Below are positions 14,701 to 29,700 of a DNA stretch of 64,000 bases, one piece after another (positions within the stretch are counted from its first letter, which is position 1; each line of letters opens with the position of its first letter). The translations under genes were made by a program, and so were the position numbers. Source of the DNA: Hybos culiciformis (lineage: Eukaryota > Arthropoda > Insecta > Diptera > Hybotidae); assembly GCA_964007475.1 (NCBI GenBank), contig OZ023273.1, forward strand, positions 140,713,308 through 140,777,307, in the 5' to 3' direction. The notes beneath the pieces were generated by a model. The model made no database searches. It was not told where the DNA came from and saw only the letters and a program-made list of their open reading frames with translations.

Positions 14701-17700
14701 GTAGTCAATTCATGGTAACATCTTTTTATGAGTTGTAGTCATAGTAATGTCCAGGAAATTTATTTTATATTTATTTTTTAAGTTTTACGACTTCAACACT
14801 TGTAGAGTATTTTTTTTTTGTCCTATATCTTTATGAAATAAAGTAATATATTATAATGACGGTATTAAGTTTGAAAGATTTATATTTTGTATTTAAAAAA
14901 AATTTGCATAAGTTAACTAAATTTAATTAAATTATATTTATTATAAGGAAAATTTATTAATTATTTTAAAAGAGTAATATAATGCTTGAAAAATTTCAAA
15001 CAATAAAATGTTATAAAATAACATAAAACTATCTAGAACTTTTCGACAAACAAAAGTTACCTACTTAATTTTGTGCAATGAAATTTTTTAACATAGTAAA
15101 GGCAACATAAAAAGCCAATTATTCTCAAGTATATAAAAAATACAATTTAATTCCTATGTTTATTCTATCTACAGTACATAATATAAAATCGAATTTATTT
15201 TTATTTTATTTTGATTCCATCATTACTTGATGATAGCAGCTTAGTGTATAGTGTATTAACCAAAATTTAATAAAAAAAAAGCTTATATTTCAAATAATTT
15301 GAACAAGAGAACCATCATAAAATTTGTATGATAAATTTTGATTAAAATAAAGCAATTCGAGAAAAATTTTTATCTGTAGTAAAAATTTGTTTCATAAAAC
15401 TATAAGTTGTAATAGAAACCACAAAATTAGTTGATTTACGATTAAAAATACTTTGTGGCTTTATATGATAATATTATTTTATTCATCATAGTGTTATGAA
15501 AAAAAAGGCCCAAAATATATCGTCAAAATAAAATTAGAATTTATGATATTTTATGTTTATTATTTTTGTTATTATTGCGAACAAAAGTTGCAATATTTCA
15601 GTTGATATCTACATTATAAATGATTATAAAAAATTTATATATTTTATAGTTGACAATATATATGTATATTTTTTAAAATCAGGGTAGTTTCTCTTTTACT
15701 TTTTGTAATTTTGTTTTGTACAATCACAAAAAGAAATATTGTATGGATTCTACTATGTTTGTTAGAGTATATTCTGTATTAAATTTGACAGTAAGAAATC
15801 TTCACGATAAAAAAATAAAGTTTGATTATTTTTGTATATCTAATATAGAATGAACAAAAATTGGTCTTCCCTGTTTCATTCTAGATAATAAAAAATAAAT
15901 TAAAATCATAAACAAATAGTCCTTAAATAGAATAGATTGGCTTGTGGTATTTTTAGAAATCATTTGCTTGTGTACATACATTGTATACATAAGAAACTCA
16001 TTCAAAAAGATGAATAAATATATCATACAACAATATAAATATAATAATTTTGAATTGACCTAATTTTCAAGAAAAACAAATTACATAATATAAATTTAGA
16101 TTAAAATTTGCATTAAAACTATATAATAATTTGGAATAAAATTTATCATTTGTATAAATAAATCCTTGTTTTTTTTTTAAATATCTAATATTTTATTCGT
16201 ACAGAGTGTTAAGGATAAAAAATAATCAGAACTTCGAATTCGAAGAGATACTACACAGACAAAAATAATCTTACGAGTGGTATTGAAGTAATAAAATATA
16301 AATTTTGTTCTTGAATTTATCTAATTTTAAGAGTTCAGAATTTTATAAGTTGCAAGCTTATAAAATATTTTTATTTTATTTTATTTATATAAAAAGTACA
16401 CAGAAAAAAAATCGAATAAATCATTGGAACGTGAATGCCTGGTTTTTTTGTGGTTTCAAAATTGTTTTTTTTTTATTTAATATTTTAAAAAAATTAAACA
16501 TTAAAACATTTTATTTTCCAACATTCTACTTTATAAATTCATATATACAAAGATCATCAACATGCCTTTGGTTTAATTTTTTTTTTTTATTTGGTTTTCT
16601 TAAATTTAAAAAATTAATTTTTTTTTTTTTTTTTAATGTTATATGTATTTTATTTTTCCATTTTCTTTAATCTTTTTTGGGGATAACATGTTGCATCCTT
16701 ATAGATATTAAAAAAAAAAACAAAAAATTTTCATTTTCAAAAGTGGAAATAACTTCTCTTGACATTTTTATATGTATGTACCTACCATAGAAAATGTGTT
16801 CAAATTGAAAGTCTGAGCTTTTTATTCTTGAAAAAAAAAAAAAAAACAATATTTACGAATTTTTTTTATGAAATTTAAGTAATTTCGTTTCAGGCGCCTT
16901 TTTTTTAATTACTAAAATCCTGCAAATAGAAATCGGAATGATAAGATCTTTTATGGTTCATGATTTTTTGTTTTTGTAACAAAAAAACATTGCTATGGTA
17001 AGCCGTACACAGTTTTAGGAATTATAATTAAATTTTTAAAGGATTTTGAAATGAATTTTCTGTGCATGAACAAATATTTTTTGAATTAAGCAATTTATTG
17101 GATGTTCAGGTGAAATCTTTTTGAATTTTCTTAATAAGGACGAACATCCAAAAAAGCTTTACTTGCACGGCGAAAGTGATAATAATCAATCGCCACATAA
17201 TGTACTGATGTCTAAAATAATTTTTAACAGATCAATCGAATTTTTTGCTTGTAGAAATCCTAATTTTTCTAAAATTTATTTTCTTTTTAATTTTATTATA
17301 TTTATTTTCAGCTGAAAACTTAAACTTTTGTCCTTTTATCAATTCGTGAATCAACTTTTATTTTTTATTTTTTTGGTTTGGAATAAGAAAAATATGGCTG
17401 TAGGGTTTGGGTATAAAGATCATAACAAGATAAAATAATAATAATATAAAAATAACAAAAAAAAAAAAAAAAAGAAAAGATTATTTGAGAACAAAAAGAG
17501 CATAAAAATTTATTTGACATTAAATTTTGCTAAATACATTGTATACATATAAAGTTGAGACTTTAATTTAAAACATCTGTACATTGAAGCATTAAAATAT
17601 ACGAATAAACTGTTGCTTATATATATAATAAGTTCATATATATTTTTCATTTTTATTTTATTTATTTTTTTCTGACTTCACAATTTCACTTAGCCTAGAA

Positions 17701-20700
17701 GAGGCAAAAAAAAAAATATAGAAAAGCTTTTTGAGTACAAATATAATGAGAAAAGGATATAAGAGGCTATACACTCTTGTCATGTTCCTATAAATCTCCA
17801 CGTAAACATACCCCGGCATATAGAATTTTTGCCTTGAATGCCTTTTTTTTTCTTTTTAATAATTTAAAAGGTGTTCTTATAAAATTTTCTTTTTAAATGA
17901 AAAACCAGAAGAAAAAAAAATTATATATATTTTTATAGGCAATTTTCTTATGAATCTTATGAATAGAATAAGAAGTTAAATGAAAAAGAAAACCACATGA
18001 GAGATTCTTAAACGTTTCCTTAGTTTTTTTTTTTTTGTTTTTTTCTTTCATAAAATATAATTTTTTAGCAATTTTTATTTTTTTTGTTAGAAAAAAAAAC
18101 AGAAATTTTTTAATGTCTTATATCCTTAGAATGTCCTTTTAGGGTTATTTGTCAAGTACTTAGCTAAGTAGTAGGTCATAAAATTTATTTTTTTAACTTT
18201 TCCTTATTCACAAAATAGTACTTAAAATTTTTTACTTACTTTGCAAAATTATTATAAAAAAAAACTAATATTTACTTATCAAAAATTTACTTAAAATCAA
18301 AAAAAAAAAAGAAACTAGAGGAATAATAATAATTTTTTTTGTCCTTGATATTAAGAATTTTTATTCTGTTTCTCTACTATTTCTTTATATTAGTCCACCG
18401 CAACAACTTGAAACAACTCCACTATTAGTTGAAAAGCATTATTTTTAAGTTGATCATCGAAAAATAGAGTCAATTTAATGATCAGTAAAATTAAATTGGA
18501 CATAAAATTTAAGAAATTTAATTTAACTCAAAGCGCAATAAAAAAATTTTAAAAATAAAATTAAATAATTTTATTTTACAAGAGGGAAGACTTATTTCTA
18601 TTTACGCTTTAATCAAATTTCAAAATAAATTGAGAATGAGATCCTTTTGAAGGACACTAATTGAGAAAAAAAAAATTATATTAATTACGCTTACCTAAAC
18701 AAATAAAATTATGGGTATCAAAAATAATTTCATTTAAATAAACGCAGGAATAGGTTTTTGAAGTAGGTAGGTATATACATTAAAAATATTTACTTTTAAT
18801 CAATTGAACGAAGTGGAAAATTAAGAAAATGAGACGTGAAGAAGATGCAAAATTTAATTTGAATCGTTTGTAATAGTAAGCCGCAGCCAAATTAGTTAAT
18901 AATAATGAGCTTTGTTGCATAACAAATTTATGAAATTAAATGTCACATACATGTTTACGTTTTTATGATATTACACATTATAATTTCTACCGAAAAAATA
19001 CAGGCAAATATGTCTCTAAAAAAATGTTCTACTTTTCTACAAAAAATTAAAGCTTCAACTTAAAAGAACAAAAACAAAAAATAAATAAAACGAATGATCT
19101 GTGAATATAATTTCGAAATGTTAGAATAAAAAATTTTCAAATTTATCTTACTTGTTGTCTTGGATTACAGTGATTTTCAAAACTTAATATCACAGGTAAT
19201 TCAGATGTTTTGAATGCACTTTCAGCAATTGCCTCAAGAACATCCTTGGCAAATATTTCAGGAACAAATGTATAACCATGTACGATGACAGGTTCATCAG
19301 TACGACCATTCCAAAAATCTAATTCAACACACCTTTAAAAAATAAAAGAAACTATAATAAACTCGTGTTACTGAAGAGTCCAAAAAACTACAAATTTTGT
19401 TATTTGCGTTGTATATGTATTTAAATAGCTCCTCCTGTGAAAGCAATTTAAAAACTGAACTGGTAAGTCAAAACTGTATAAAAAACTATTTTAGAATGAT
19501 TTTTTTTTTTTTGCGATTTCATTGTAGATTACTTGCATTTTTCATTAAGAAAATTTAATTAATTTTCCCCCCTAAAATGTTTAATTTTCTTGTATTTTTT
19601 CCTTTTCGGTTTACTTTTTTTTTTTTGAAATGAAAAATGTTAAATTACTGAAACAGATTACGGCAAAATGCTATGAATAATAATTTTATGTCTTGAAAAG
19701 TTTTAAGTCTTAAAAAAAAAAAAACTTTTTAAAACAACATTAAAAATGTAGAAAATCCTTTTAGTTATAAAAAAAAAAAAAATAAAACGTAAAATAAACA
19801 AGCAATGGAACTTTAAAAGCATTTCATCATTTGGATAAACATTAAAAACAAAACTTTTTAACTATGTATTTTTTTAATAGTTTCATTATCGTATTAAAAT
19901 TAGATTCCTCTTAAGGGTTAGAATACAGAATTATAATAAAAAAAAAATAAAAAAAAAAAAACTTGCGTGGTTAATATTATACTCTTATGACAACACATTT
20001 CTTAGGGTACGACGAATAATCTCTTGGGAATGTCTCTTAAATGTCTTAAATGTGATTTGCACCAGCATAGGATATTATATAGATATATTATCCAGATCTC
20101 AAAATCCTTTCTCAAATCATACATTTTCGCAGAGAAAAATTTTTAATCTTAAACATTTTTTAAACATAAAAAACAAATTTTAACAAACTTACCTACAACC
20201 AGCTAGTAAACATTGCCTATAAATTTCAACCGAACTTTTACCAGTCAATTGATGTCCAGTCAAATAAGTATTATGAGATGAATTTATAAAATAATGTGCT
20301 AATGGTTGATCTATGTCGTCACATAAATCTAATTTATTTGGTGCCATTATAGGATTATCTTCAGACATTAAGTACCTGGAAAAGTAAATTTATTTTATAA
20401 ATAAAAGTTATTTTTCTTAATAATAAAAATAATTATTATTACTAGAGATAAAATTACGCTATAATGGTATTGTATATACATATAAATATAATAGTATATC
20501 GTGAGTATATCTAATAAATTTCAAAATTAAATTCAAACATTGTTTTGAGATTGTTTAACGTCTAATATTTGGCTTTTTAAAAAATTTTTCAATATTATTT
20601 TGCAAATTTTAGAGATTTGATTAGAACCATCAACCGAAAAAGGGGCCTATTGCGATTATTACTATAACAATTCAAGTCTAAAATATTCAGTTTGGTGCTA

Positions 20701-23700
20701 GGATGGTTTGATTTTATTCCGTTTGGTGCCTACTCAATCGTTTATGCAAATTTGATAATGATCCTGAGTTAAATGCTATATGATTAACTTAAATTATAAG
20801 CGTCGGTTGCCTAGCTGTTCTTTTCTATACATTTATCACTGTGAGACATTGCATTATTTTACCGAAAATTTCTTCTTACCATAAAAAAAACTGAGCAAAA
20901 ATCAATTTCATTATTTTTGAATATATTTTTAATTAACTTATTTATTTTGACAGAAATCCTCTTTAAGAGAAGTACCAATTTTATTCAATAATAAGATTTG
21001 AACTAAAAGACAGAAATTATATATAAAATCCAATAATTAAAGTGGAGAGTTTTTTTTTTTATTTTATTATTTCTTCACAAAAAAATATTTCGGTATTATA
21101 AATATATATTAGAATTACTTTTGTTATAGAAAATCAAATTTTCTAATCAATTGCGTATTGAATGATCTGTTAATATGGTATTTGACTGAGAGGAATGTTA
21201 GTGAATTGAATGATTTAGTTTGTTTTCTTTTTTATATTTTTAGAATTTTGACTGTCTTTAACTTAAATTTGTATGAAAAAAAAAGCTATCTATGAAACAC
21301 AACAAAATACAACCAATTGCAAAATTTTATTACATTTTATTTTACTGGTATAGAAGTTTAGGACTTCCTTGTATCCAAATTTCTTTCAATTTTCGTTTTG
21401 CATAAATTTCCTAACCTTGAGCTTAATTTACAAATCGGCCTACGTATTTTCACGTTTATTTTTCAGATTTTTATCTTATTTCTATTTATAGTAATTATAC
21501 AAAAAAAAGTTGAATTACCCTCAAGAAATATTCATGATACCAAAAAAAAAAACCAAAAATAAAATAAAAACAAAAAACGTTTATTCAAAGAAACATTAAC
21601 ATTTTAAATGGGCTTTGAATATATACAAAAAATTTTCACAAGGAAGAATAAAAACGAAAATCTATTTATTGCAAAAATGATAAGAAAATAAAATTTATGT
21701 TAATAATATTATAAATTATATATTTTTTTTTTTTAGAAACAATAAAGATTTCGCAAATATATTTTATATTAAGAGGTTTTTCTTTCTTCGAAAGGTGTAA
21801 ATTTGAGTTAAAGTTATTGGCATTTTATTTTAATTAACTAATAATTTATTTAATCAAATGGGAAATATTAAAATTTTCATTCTTATTCGTGCGATTTGAG
21901 TTAACGCATTCCTTACTTGTGCTTATATTTATTGTTTTGACTTGGAATGAAAAACTTATTTTTTACAGCGGTCCAGAAAACATTTTTGTATTCCCAAAAA
22001 AAATATTTTCATTTTCCTTTTGTAAGCCATTTGTGCTCTATTTTTTCTAACCTGAGAATTAGTATTCAGTAACTAAAATTCCTGCTTAAAACATAACATT
22101 ATTGTTCAAATTGAAATAAGAGAGAATATTTTTTTAAAGGAAAAAAAATAATTTTACATCTACCTTAAGAATCCGTCTAAACTTAATAAACCTTTTTGGG
22201 CATTAAATTTATTCGGTTCATATTCGTAAATAATTTCTTTAGCCCTTGCAGGATTAGCATATGGATATAAGATTTCATTCAGACGTGGATCTCGTTGAGT
22301 TTTATTTAAGAAATCAACTAGTTGCGTTGTTGTCATACATTTTCGTTTCGAGTTTCCAACACTGTGAAAAAAAAAAATTAAAAAATTAAAATTTTTGAAA
22401 TACAATATTTAAATTTTTTTCGAACATACAATCCATCAAAAATTTTCTCAACTTCAGATCGTTGTGTTAAATTTTTATAAAAATTATAAAAATCTTCAAA
22501 TTGAAATTTTGATGGTGATAAATTTTCAATTTTTCCAGACGGCAAGCCAGACATATCTAATGCTTTCTCTACCCGTTTTCGATCATCTTTATTTTGGGCA
22601 AATAATTTTATAATGCTGAAATGAGAAAAATTATTAAATTAAAAAAAATGTTGTGAAAAAAAAAATTGAAAAATTCATTTTGAAAATAAATTAATACTGT
22701 CAAAAAAAGGGAACTGTAGAGAAAAATTAGGACTTCACAGTCCTAACTATAAAATTATATAATCTTACAACTACTAGTCATAGATTCCATGTTATGTGTA
22801 TACAAATAATCACAACGCTCACATCCAGTCAACATGATATAGTATACTTATCCCTACATGCTTCGTTTACAAAAAAAAATTAAAAGAAAATATCGAAATT
22901 TCTAATGAGATTAGGAATACATATATAAAAAAAAAAAATTGTCCCTCCTTCGACTGAAAATTTTGCAGCATTATTCTGATGCTGCTTCTGCAAATAATAA
23001 TAATAACAAACAACACTTGATGCAATTTTCAAATCTATTTTGCTTGTTTTAATATATTTTGTAAACAAAATAACGCATATAAAATTGCTAATCTCAATAA
23101 AAAAAATAAATAAAAAAAAATTAAATTAAAAAAGTTTAAATAAAAAAAAAATGATATTATTCTCTTTCTTTGAGAAATAAAAAGTTAAATAAGATTTTAT
23201 CCTTATCAAGTCGGGGTACGGGTGTACACAAAGTTTGTTTTTTGTGAGTTTTTTTTTTTTTAATGTGTACACAGTAAATATTAAAAAAAAAAATGTAAGA
23301 TACAATTTTTTTTTTTGTGACTTGTTAATAAAATTGTTTTAATTTTCCTTTTAATTTTCCTTAAACTTTTTTTTTTGTTTTTATTTTTTTTTTATTTTTA
23401 TTTAATATCTTTTTTATATTATTTTCTTCTTATTTTTTGCTCCTGCTGAAAGCAATATCAGCCTTTTGTTTTTATAAAGAATTTCAAAAACAAACATTTT
23501 GTTTGTTGAATATACATGTTTGTTGAATATATACATGTTTGTATATACCTACACAGAAAAAAAAGAGTAGCCTTTTCATCTAAACTTTAAATAAAATCAT
23601 TTAATGTTTGTGATTGAATTTTAGCCATTTAAACTGTTTAATTGAACCAGCTATTCTTAATTAAATGATTTGCTACAAATCGTAATTATTTGATTCATTT

Positions 23701-26700
23701 AATAATTTAAATGAAATATCTAATTTGCATTATCCGTTTTTGACCCCTCAAATACAAAAAAACAACTCAAATGTTTTTTTTGATTTTTTTTTTGGTTTTT
23801 TTAAAATTTTTTTTTTTTAACTTTTTTTGTTTTTTTTTTTTGTTTTTTTTTTCTTTTTTCTTTTTTTTTTAAACTTTTTTGGTTTGTCACACATCTAAGT
23901 ACTATCCACTACGAGACATTGCTTTTTTTTTTTTTAGCTTTTTTGGTCGGTCACCCATCTAAGTTCTATCACAACGACGCGTTGCTTAACCGTTTTGTTC
24001 AATGTTATGAATTCTTCCACTGAGCTATGTCAGTGATATACAACAATGTATTAATAGACAATATAAAATCGGTTTCTATGAAAACTTTCTACAATTGTCA
24101 AAGAATGTTATTGTACAATTCTACTATTTTTGTAGTTGATATATTGAAATATTTATTTCAAATCAAATAATTAAATTTGTTGAATCACATAATGTTTATA
24201 TAATTTTAAAATTTACCTTAATTTTCATTTTAACAAATTTGTTTTAATATTTCAAATAAATGAATTGTTAAAAACAACTATTGAATTTAATAATTCTTTC
24301 AATTAATTATTTGTATTTTAAAATTCAAATCAATGAATTTGCATTAGAAAAATCAGTCAATTTTGAATTTTTTTTCAACTATTTAAGTAATTAATTTGTT
24401 TAAAACATTAGTTAAATTAAAGAAAGCTGATTCATTTAATTATGATTAGTCAATTATTCTAATTTATTTCTTTCTGTGTACATATATTATTATATAAAAA
24501 AGAAAAAAGTTTTTAAAACTTTTTTTTCTTCCTTTTTTTTTTTTTTAAATTCACATTCTGAATAATAAAATTTATTTGTTTTCAAAATAATAGTTACTAA
24601 TTTCTTTTTCGTTTTCCAATCTATAACAAAAAAAAAAAAAAACAAAAAACTTTTTTTTCTTTATTTAAACATTCTATTTTGTATTTTCAAGGATTAACCC
24701 TTAGACGTACATATATATACTTTAGTGGGAAGAAATTAAATTTGAAATAAAGTTTTAGGTTTTCATGCAGGAAAAACTATTACAAGGAGAAGAGTTTAAT
24801 TAGCGATTGAAAACATTTTGTGGAAATTGCAATAAAATTGCGAAAAAAGAATATAGATAGTGTAACATGGGATTTTAACTAATTGATAAAAAATGTGATC
24901 GAACCATTATATAATTTTGGATTCGAACTAGTTTTTCTTTTCAATTCTTATATTCAGAATTATTAAGGTTTCTATTAAGTTGTAAAGTTTCAGATGTTAC
25001 AACGGCAAAAAGGAAATTTCTTAAAATGATGAACAACATCAGAACATTATTTTTTTTTCCTTATAAAATAAAAATTATAAGGTTTTTGAAGCATGCATTT
25101 TGCTGATATATATATATTTTTTTTTGTTGAAATATCTTGTTGGTTTATACAATCTTTGGTTATACTTAAAAGCAGGGATAGAACTTCTTTAGTCTTTAAA
25201 GACTATTTAAAACAAAATAAGAATTCACGTAAAAGAAAAATAAAAAAAGATTTCCTTTAAAATTTTACTATTTTCCGAGAACGATCATAGATTATGTGAA
25301 TTTATTTTTTATTGTATAACTAAAGTTTTTATAAAAATTTGTAAAAGCTAAAAATGCATACAATGCAGTTGTTCAACATTTTATTAATTCATCAAATCCC
25401 CTACTGAAATTTACTTTATTCACTGCACCTTATTTTTTTTTTTTTTTTGTCGTAGAAATTGAATAAATTTATTTATTTTGTTTACTGAAACCAAAATATC
25501 TTAATTGAAAAAAAAAAACCAAAAAAAAAAATTGCTTTTCTTTTTTTTTTTTTTTCATTTAATAAACTTTGGAAAAATTTTAGTTTTTTTTCTTTCACAA
25601 GTACTTGTTGAAAATAGTATGCAATGAAAATTGAATTCAAGAAAAAGCAAAATAATTTTCTTACTTACTTTTTAACAGGAATTTTTCCACTTTTATCAAC
25701 TTGTAGACAAAGTTTGGTATGAGCTTTTTGTAAAAACATATTCGAAGAACCATTTAATTGTGCCAAACTGTATGCCAATTTCATAAGTTCATCTGTCCAA
25801 TGCTGAAATAATATAAAAATAAAAAATAAAAATTGAAATTTTTTCCATCTTTCAGTATAAACTTTTTATTTTTAAAAAGAATTTATTTCAAAATGATTTT
25901 TTTTTAAATACCTTTAAACTGATTTGTTAGAGATAAAAAATTATTTGTATAAAACTACAAAAAAGCTGAGAAAATAAGAAAAACTATTTGCTGGTCCACC
26001 AGAAAACTACACGCCCTTATAATAAATACCAAAAGAAAAGTTTCTACATTTTTATATATTTTTTCTTAAATTCCAATTTAAAACTCATTAAAGTTGTACA
26101 TTGTTAAGAATTTTAAAGAAATGTTTAAAAAAAAAAATTAGTCAATTATTATTGTGAATGTTATTAAACTTCGTGAATTTGTAAACACTCATTTTGGGAT
26201 TAAAATATGTACGTTACATCGAATAACATTGTTAATATTTTGTTAAGAATTAAATTGCATTTATAAATATGTCTCATTAAGCATCAAAAAGTGTGTAAAA
26301 TTAAAGTAGTTTGAACAGTTTTGCATAATTTAAATTTTATAACTTGTGATAACAATATAAATCTAAAAATTAACCAAATTTTAGCCCTACTTGTGTAATC
26401 GTATAAAATTTTAAATAGTTTTGCTGACCTTAAATAAATGAACATAAAACATGGCGAAAAAAGCTACTTTAAAATATTACCGAAAACATCTTCTTTAAAT
26501 TAATATTCGCTGTATATTTTAGTATTTGTTTTCATGGAATTTTCATGCAATTTTTATTTATTAGAAAACATTTTTGAAAATTCCACCAAAATAAATTTCA
26601 CAAAAATTTTACGTGATTGCAACATTAAATAAGAATTTCGTGCTCAGCTCATCAAAATATATATAGTATGTAGGTATACGTTGTTTTTATTTTTCTATGA

Positions 26701-29700
26701 GTTTTCTCATTCGCGGGCTGATGATGTTATTTATTGAAAAACTTTATTGTGAATACTGTATCCTTCTAATAATATTTCTTTTTTTTCCTTTTTTTTTTTT
26801 TTAATAAAGAGAAGGACAATTTAAGTATTTAATGAGTTATTTCACTCTTCACTCAATTAAACAATGTTTTTGAACAAAAATTAAACGATGGCAATTTTTA
26901 GGGATTAGGTAAAATGTATATTTGTTGTACATACATATCGAAATATATGATGAGTTTCGCCCCAAAATTATATACAATGCAAAATAGACATTTTAAAATC
27001 AACATTATGCAAATGAAGAAAATTTTAAAATCTATGTACATTAGCATTATGTCAATTTCCATAATATAACTATATTGTACATAATTTTTTAATAATAAGA
27101 ATTCTAATGCCAAAAAATTTTTGTTTAAAATTAATTTTTGTTGGCTACGAATCTGTGAAATTAAATATATATTTATTTAAAATAATAATAATTAAAAACA
27201 AAAAATGCTCTTCCAGTAGTATACTAAAGAAATAAAATGTTGCACGTTTTACGCGATGAATTAATGATTCAATTCGTATAAATTCCAGACCAAGCTGAGA
27301 ATTGCATTAACTTCTCATTACATAAATATAAAATAAAGTTTATCCCATATTATTATGATAAATAATTTTCGACAAAATGAATCAATTCTCTTATCTTTCA
27401 ATTATTCTTTTTGCATATCTATATTTTTTGCTTCCCTTATAAGAATGATGATGCCATATCACAATAAAAATTCTAAAATTTAAACATAATATAGATAAAT
27501 TTACTATCCATTCGTTTTTCATCAAATAATCATAGAATGAAAAGAGATATTCAAAACTTTTAATATTAAAAATAAAAAAAAACCGGAAACTTGATAAACA
27601 ATGATTTTCATATATAAGAAATGTTAAAACCACTTGATTTTCGAATAAAATAAACATTTTCAATGATAAAATGTTATTTAAAAATTTAATAAAAAGAAGC
27701 TTTCATTCAAAAAAATAAAAATAAAATAAAAAATAAAATTGAAGAAAAACAAAAAATAAAGTAAAACAAATTCGACATAAAAATAAAGAGAAAAAAAAAA
27801 TATACAAAATATCTCCATAAATGCTTGTTGAAAATGAAAGGATAAATAAACAAAAAAATATGTGAAAATTAAGAAATTTTTCATTCCCTAAAAATTAAAT
27901 ATTTGCCTTTCTGACCGACCTTTGTACATTTTTCTTTTTCTTGTTTTACTTTATTTTTTCATAAAAAGTTATTTCCATGAAAATTCACGGTTATCAACAT
28001 AAAAAATTCGTATTTTTTTTTTTTTTTGCATAAACCATAATTTTTTTTTTCGTTATTATTATTTTTAAGGTTTTGCTCATAATTTGCTGTACTTGAGAAA
28101 TGTCTTCATAATGTGCTTTAGTATTACGTCCTGTCAAAATTTTCATCTGTTTATTGTTTTTTTTTTAACAGGTACAAAATAATTAGAACTAAATTTGTTC
28201 CTGCAAAATGAAGTGTAAAACTTAGTTAGACCGTAGTGTAATAAGTAAGCCAACTGAAATAATTAGTTCCAAGAGGATTACGAAACCGGCAAATATCTTA
28301 ATGAACAGATTATAAGGATTCTAGTGCAATAATTTAGTTCAATATTTACAATATTTCTCCCTGAATGAAAAATTTGTAATCTTCTGAGCCTGATTATATA
28401 TACTTTTATTATTATTCTTTCAAAGTATTTTATTGCGTTGCAACTATGAAATATCTATGGTTTTAAACAAAAAAAAAAAAAATTAAATGCCAAAAGAAAA
28501 TATTATGCTCTTTTATCCAAAAAATAAATATTAAATAAAAGTACAACAAATAAAACCAACAATTTGTTTAAACAATTTTTTTTTCCATTACACTATTATT
28601 ATATAACTATAGCCTGAACCATTTTATAATTTTGAAGAATTAAAATTTTGACCAAATGATTTGAAATGCATTTAAATTAAATGTTTACAGACATATAAAA
28701 AAAAATTTTTTTTTTGTTTCCTTATTCCTGGTTTATTGCCATTTTAAAGGTATTTGGCCAAATATAAAATTGTTAAATTTTCATGAAATTTTCTTTGAAT
28801 CCTTGTGTTTCTATTGAGATTTTCTGTAAAATTGTATATTAAGCTTTTAGGAAATTGAAAATCTGATGAATAGATGAATTTTATTATTAGTACGTTTACA
28901 TATGCACGACGTATTATTATTGTATGATAAATGGTACTATCAAATTTGTTATATTTGGTTAGTGCTTTAATGTTATAAATAGCAATTTAATAAGTTTAAG
29001 TATATAAAGTTGGACAGAAAATTTTCAATATTTTGCTTGTATTTTAAAATACACGTTGGTCCAAAGTGGATTATAGATTATATTATATTATAATAATATT
29101 TAAAGTAGAAACTTGAATTTAAGAATAATGGATTTGTGTTCTAATATTCAAGAAAAAATCATTCAGATTCAAGTATTTAGTATTTATGTATTGATTGGTG
29201 AAATCATTGATTTATTGAGCGAGAACTTAGCTTTTTATCCTTGAATATAATTTATAAGTAATTTTAGTTTTCTCGTTAATAAATATAACGTTTAGGAATT
29301 TGATTATAAATTTTTCCTTCAATTTTGGCATATGTAAAACATTTATTCTAATTCCAAAAAAAAAACTAATTTCTATTGTGTTATCCTGAGCAAGTAATTT
29401 ATTCTATGGGCGAATAGAAAAAAAAAAACTAATTCTTTTATGGGATAAAACGAGAACAAAATAAAATTGAAATTTTGTGTGATTGCTGAAGAATGAACTC
29501 TTTCGGGAGAATTGGCTAAAATGAAAATTTTTCCTTATATATATTTTCTAAAAATTCGTGATGAAAACGAACAGGTAAAAATGCAATACTAACATAAATA
29601 GGAAAATCATTGATTTCTTGTACAAAATTTATGTAAAGAATATTTAATCATGATGGAAAAACGTTTTTTAATATACCTAAAAAAAAAAAAAAAACAGAAA

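Larger units (their letters stand above)
23550..24480. mobile_element. putative TIR element bounded by TACACAGAAA
   Basis: It starts TACACAGAAA (23550-23559) and ends with the inverse TTTCTGTGTA (24471-24480), followed or preceded by A-rich or T-rich sequence. This is consistent with a short terminal inverted repeat inside a TA duplication (Tc1/mariner-like rule). The arms are filled with degenerate ATTTAAT/AATTGA words. The centre contains T-runs and a pol III-like composite (23886-24030). There is no protein frame. The termini are short, so the boundary call is moderate. Confidence 0.5.
22616..25668 (-). other. PLC intron (3.1 kb) with TA-bounded insertion
   Basis: The intron between the first two EF-region exons. 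Its middle third is occupied by the TACACAGAAA-bounded element (23550-24480) described separately. The flanks are homopolymer-rich. Confidence 0.8.

Noticed and set aside
16305..16670. 121-codon plus-strand open frame
   Set aside because: It is almost entirely Phe/Ile/Leu/Lys/Asn from T and A runs, with no family features, and lies in a PLC intron.
17121..17315. 64-codon plus-strand open frame ([20 protein letters not shown]...)
   Set aside because: The composition is better than most, but the frame degenerates into Phe/Ile runs and there is no homology I recognise. Left unannotated.
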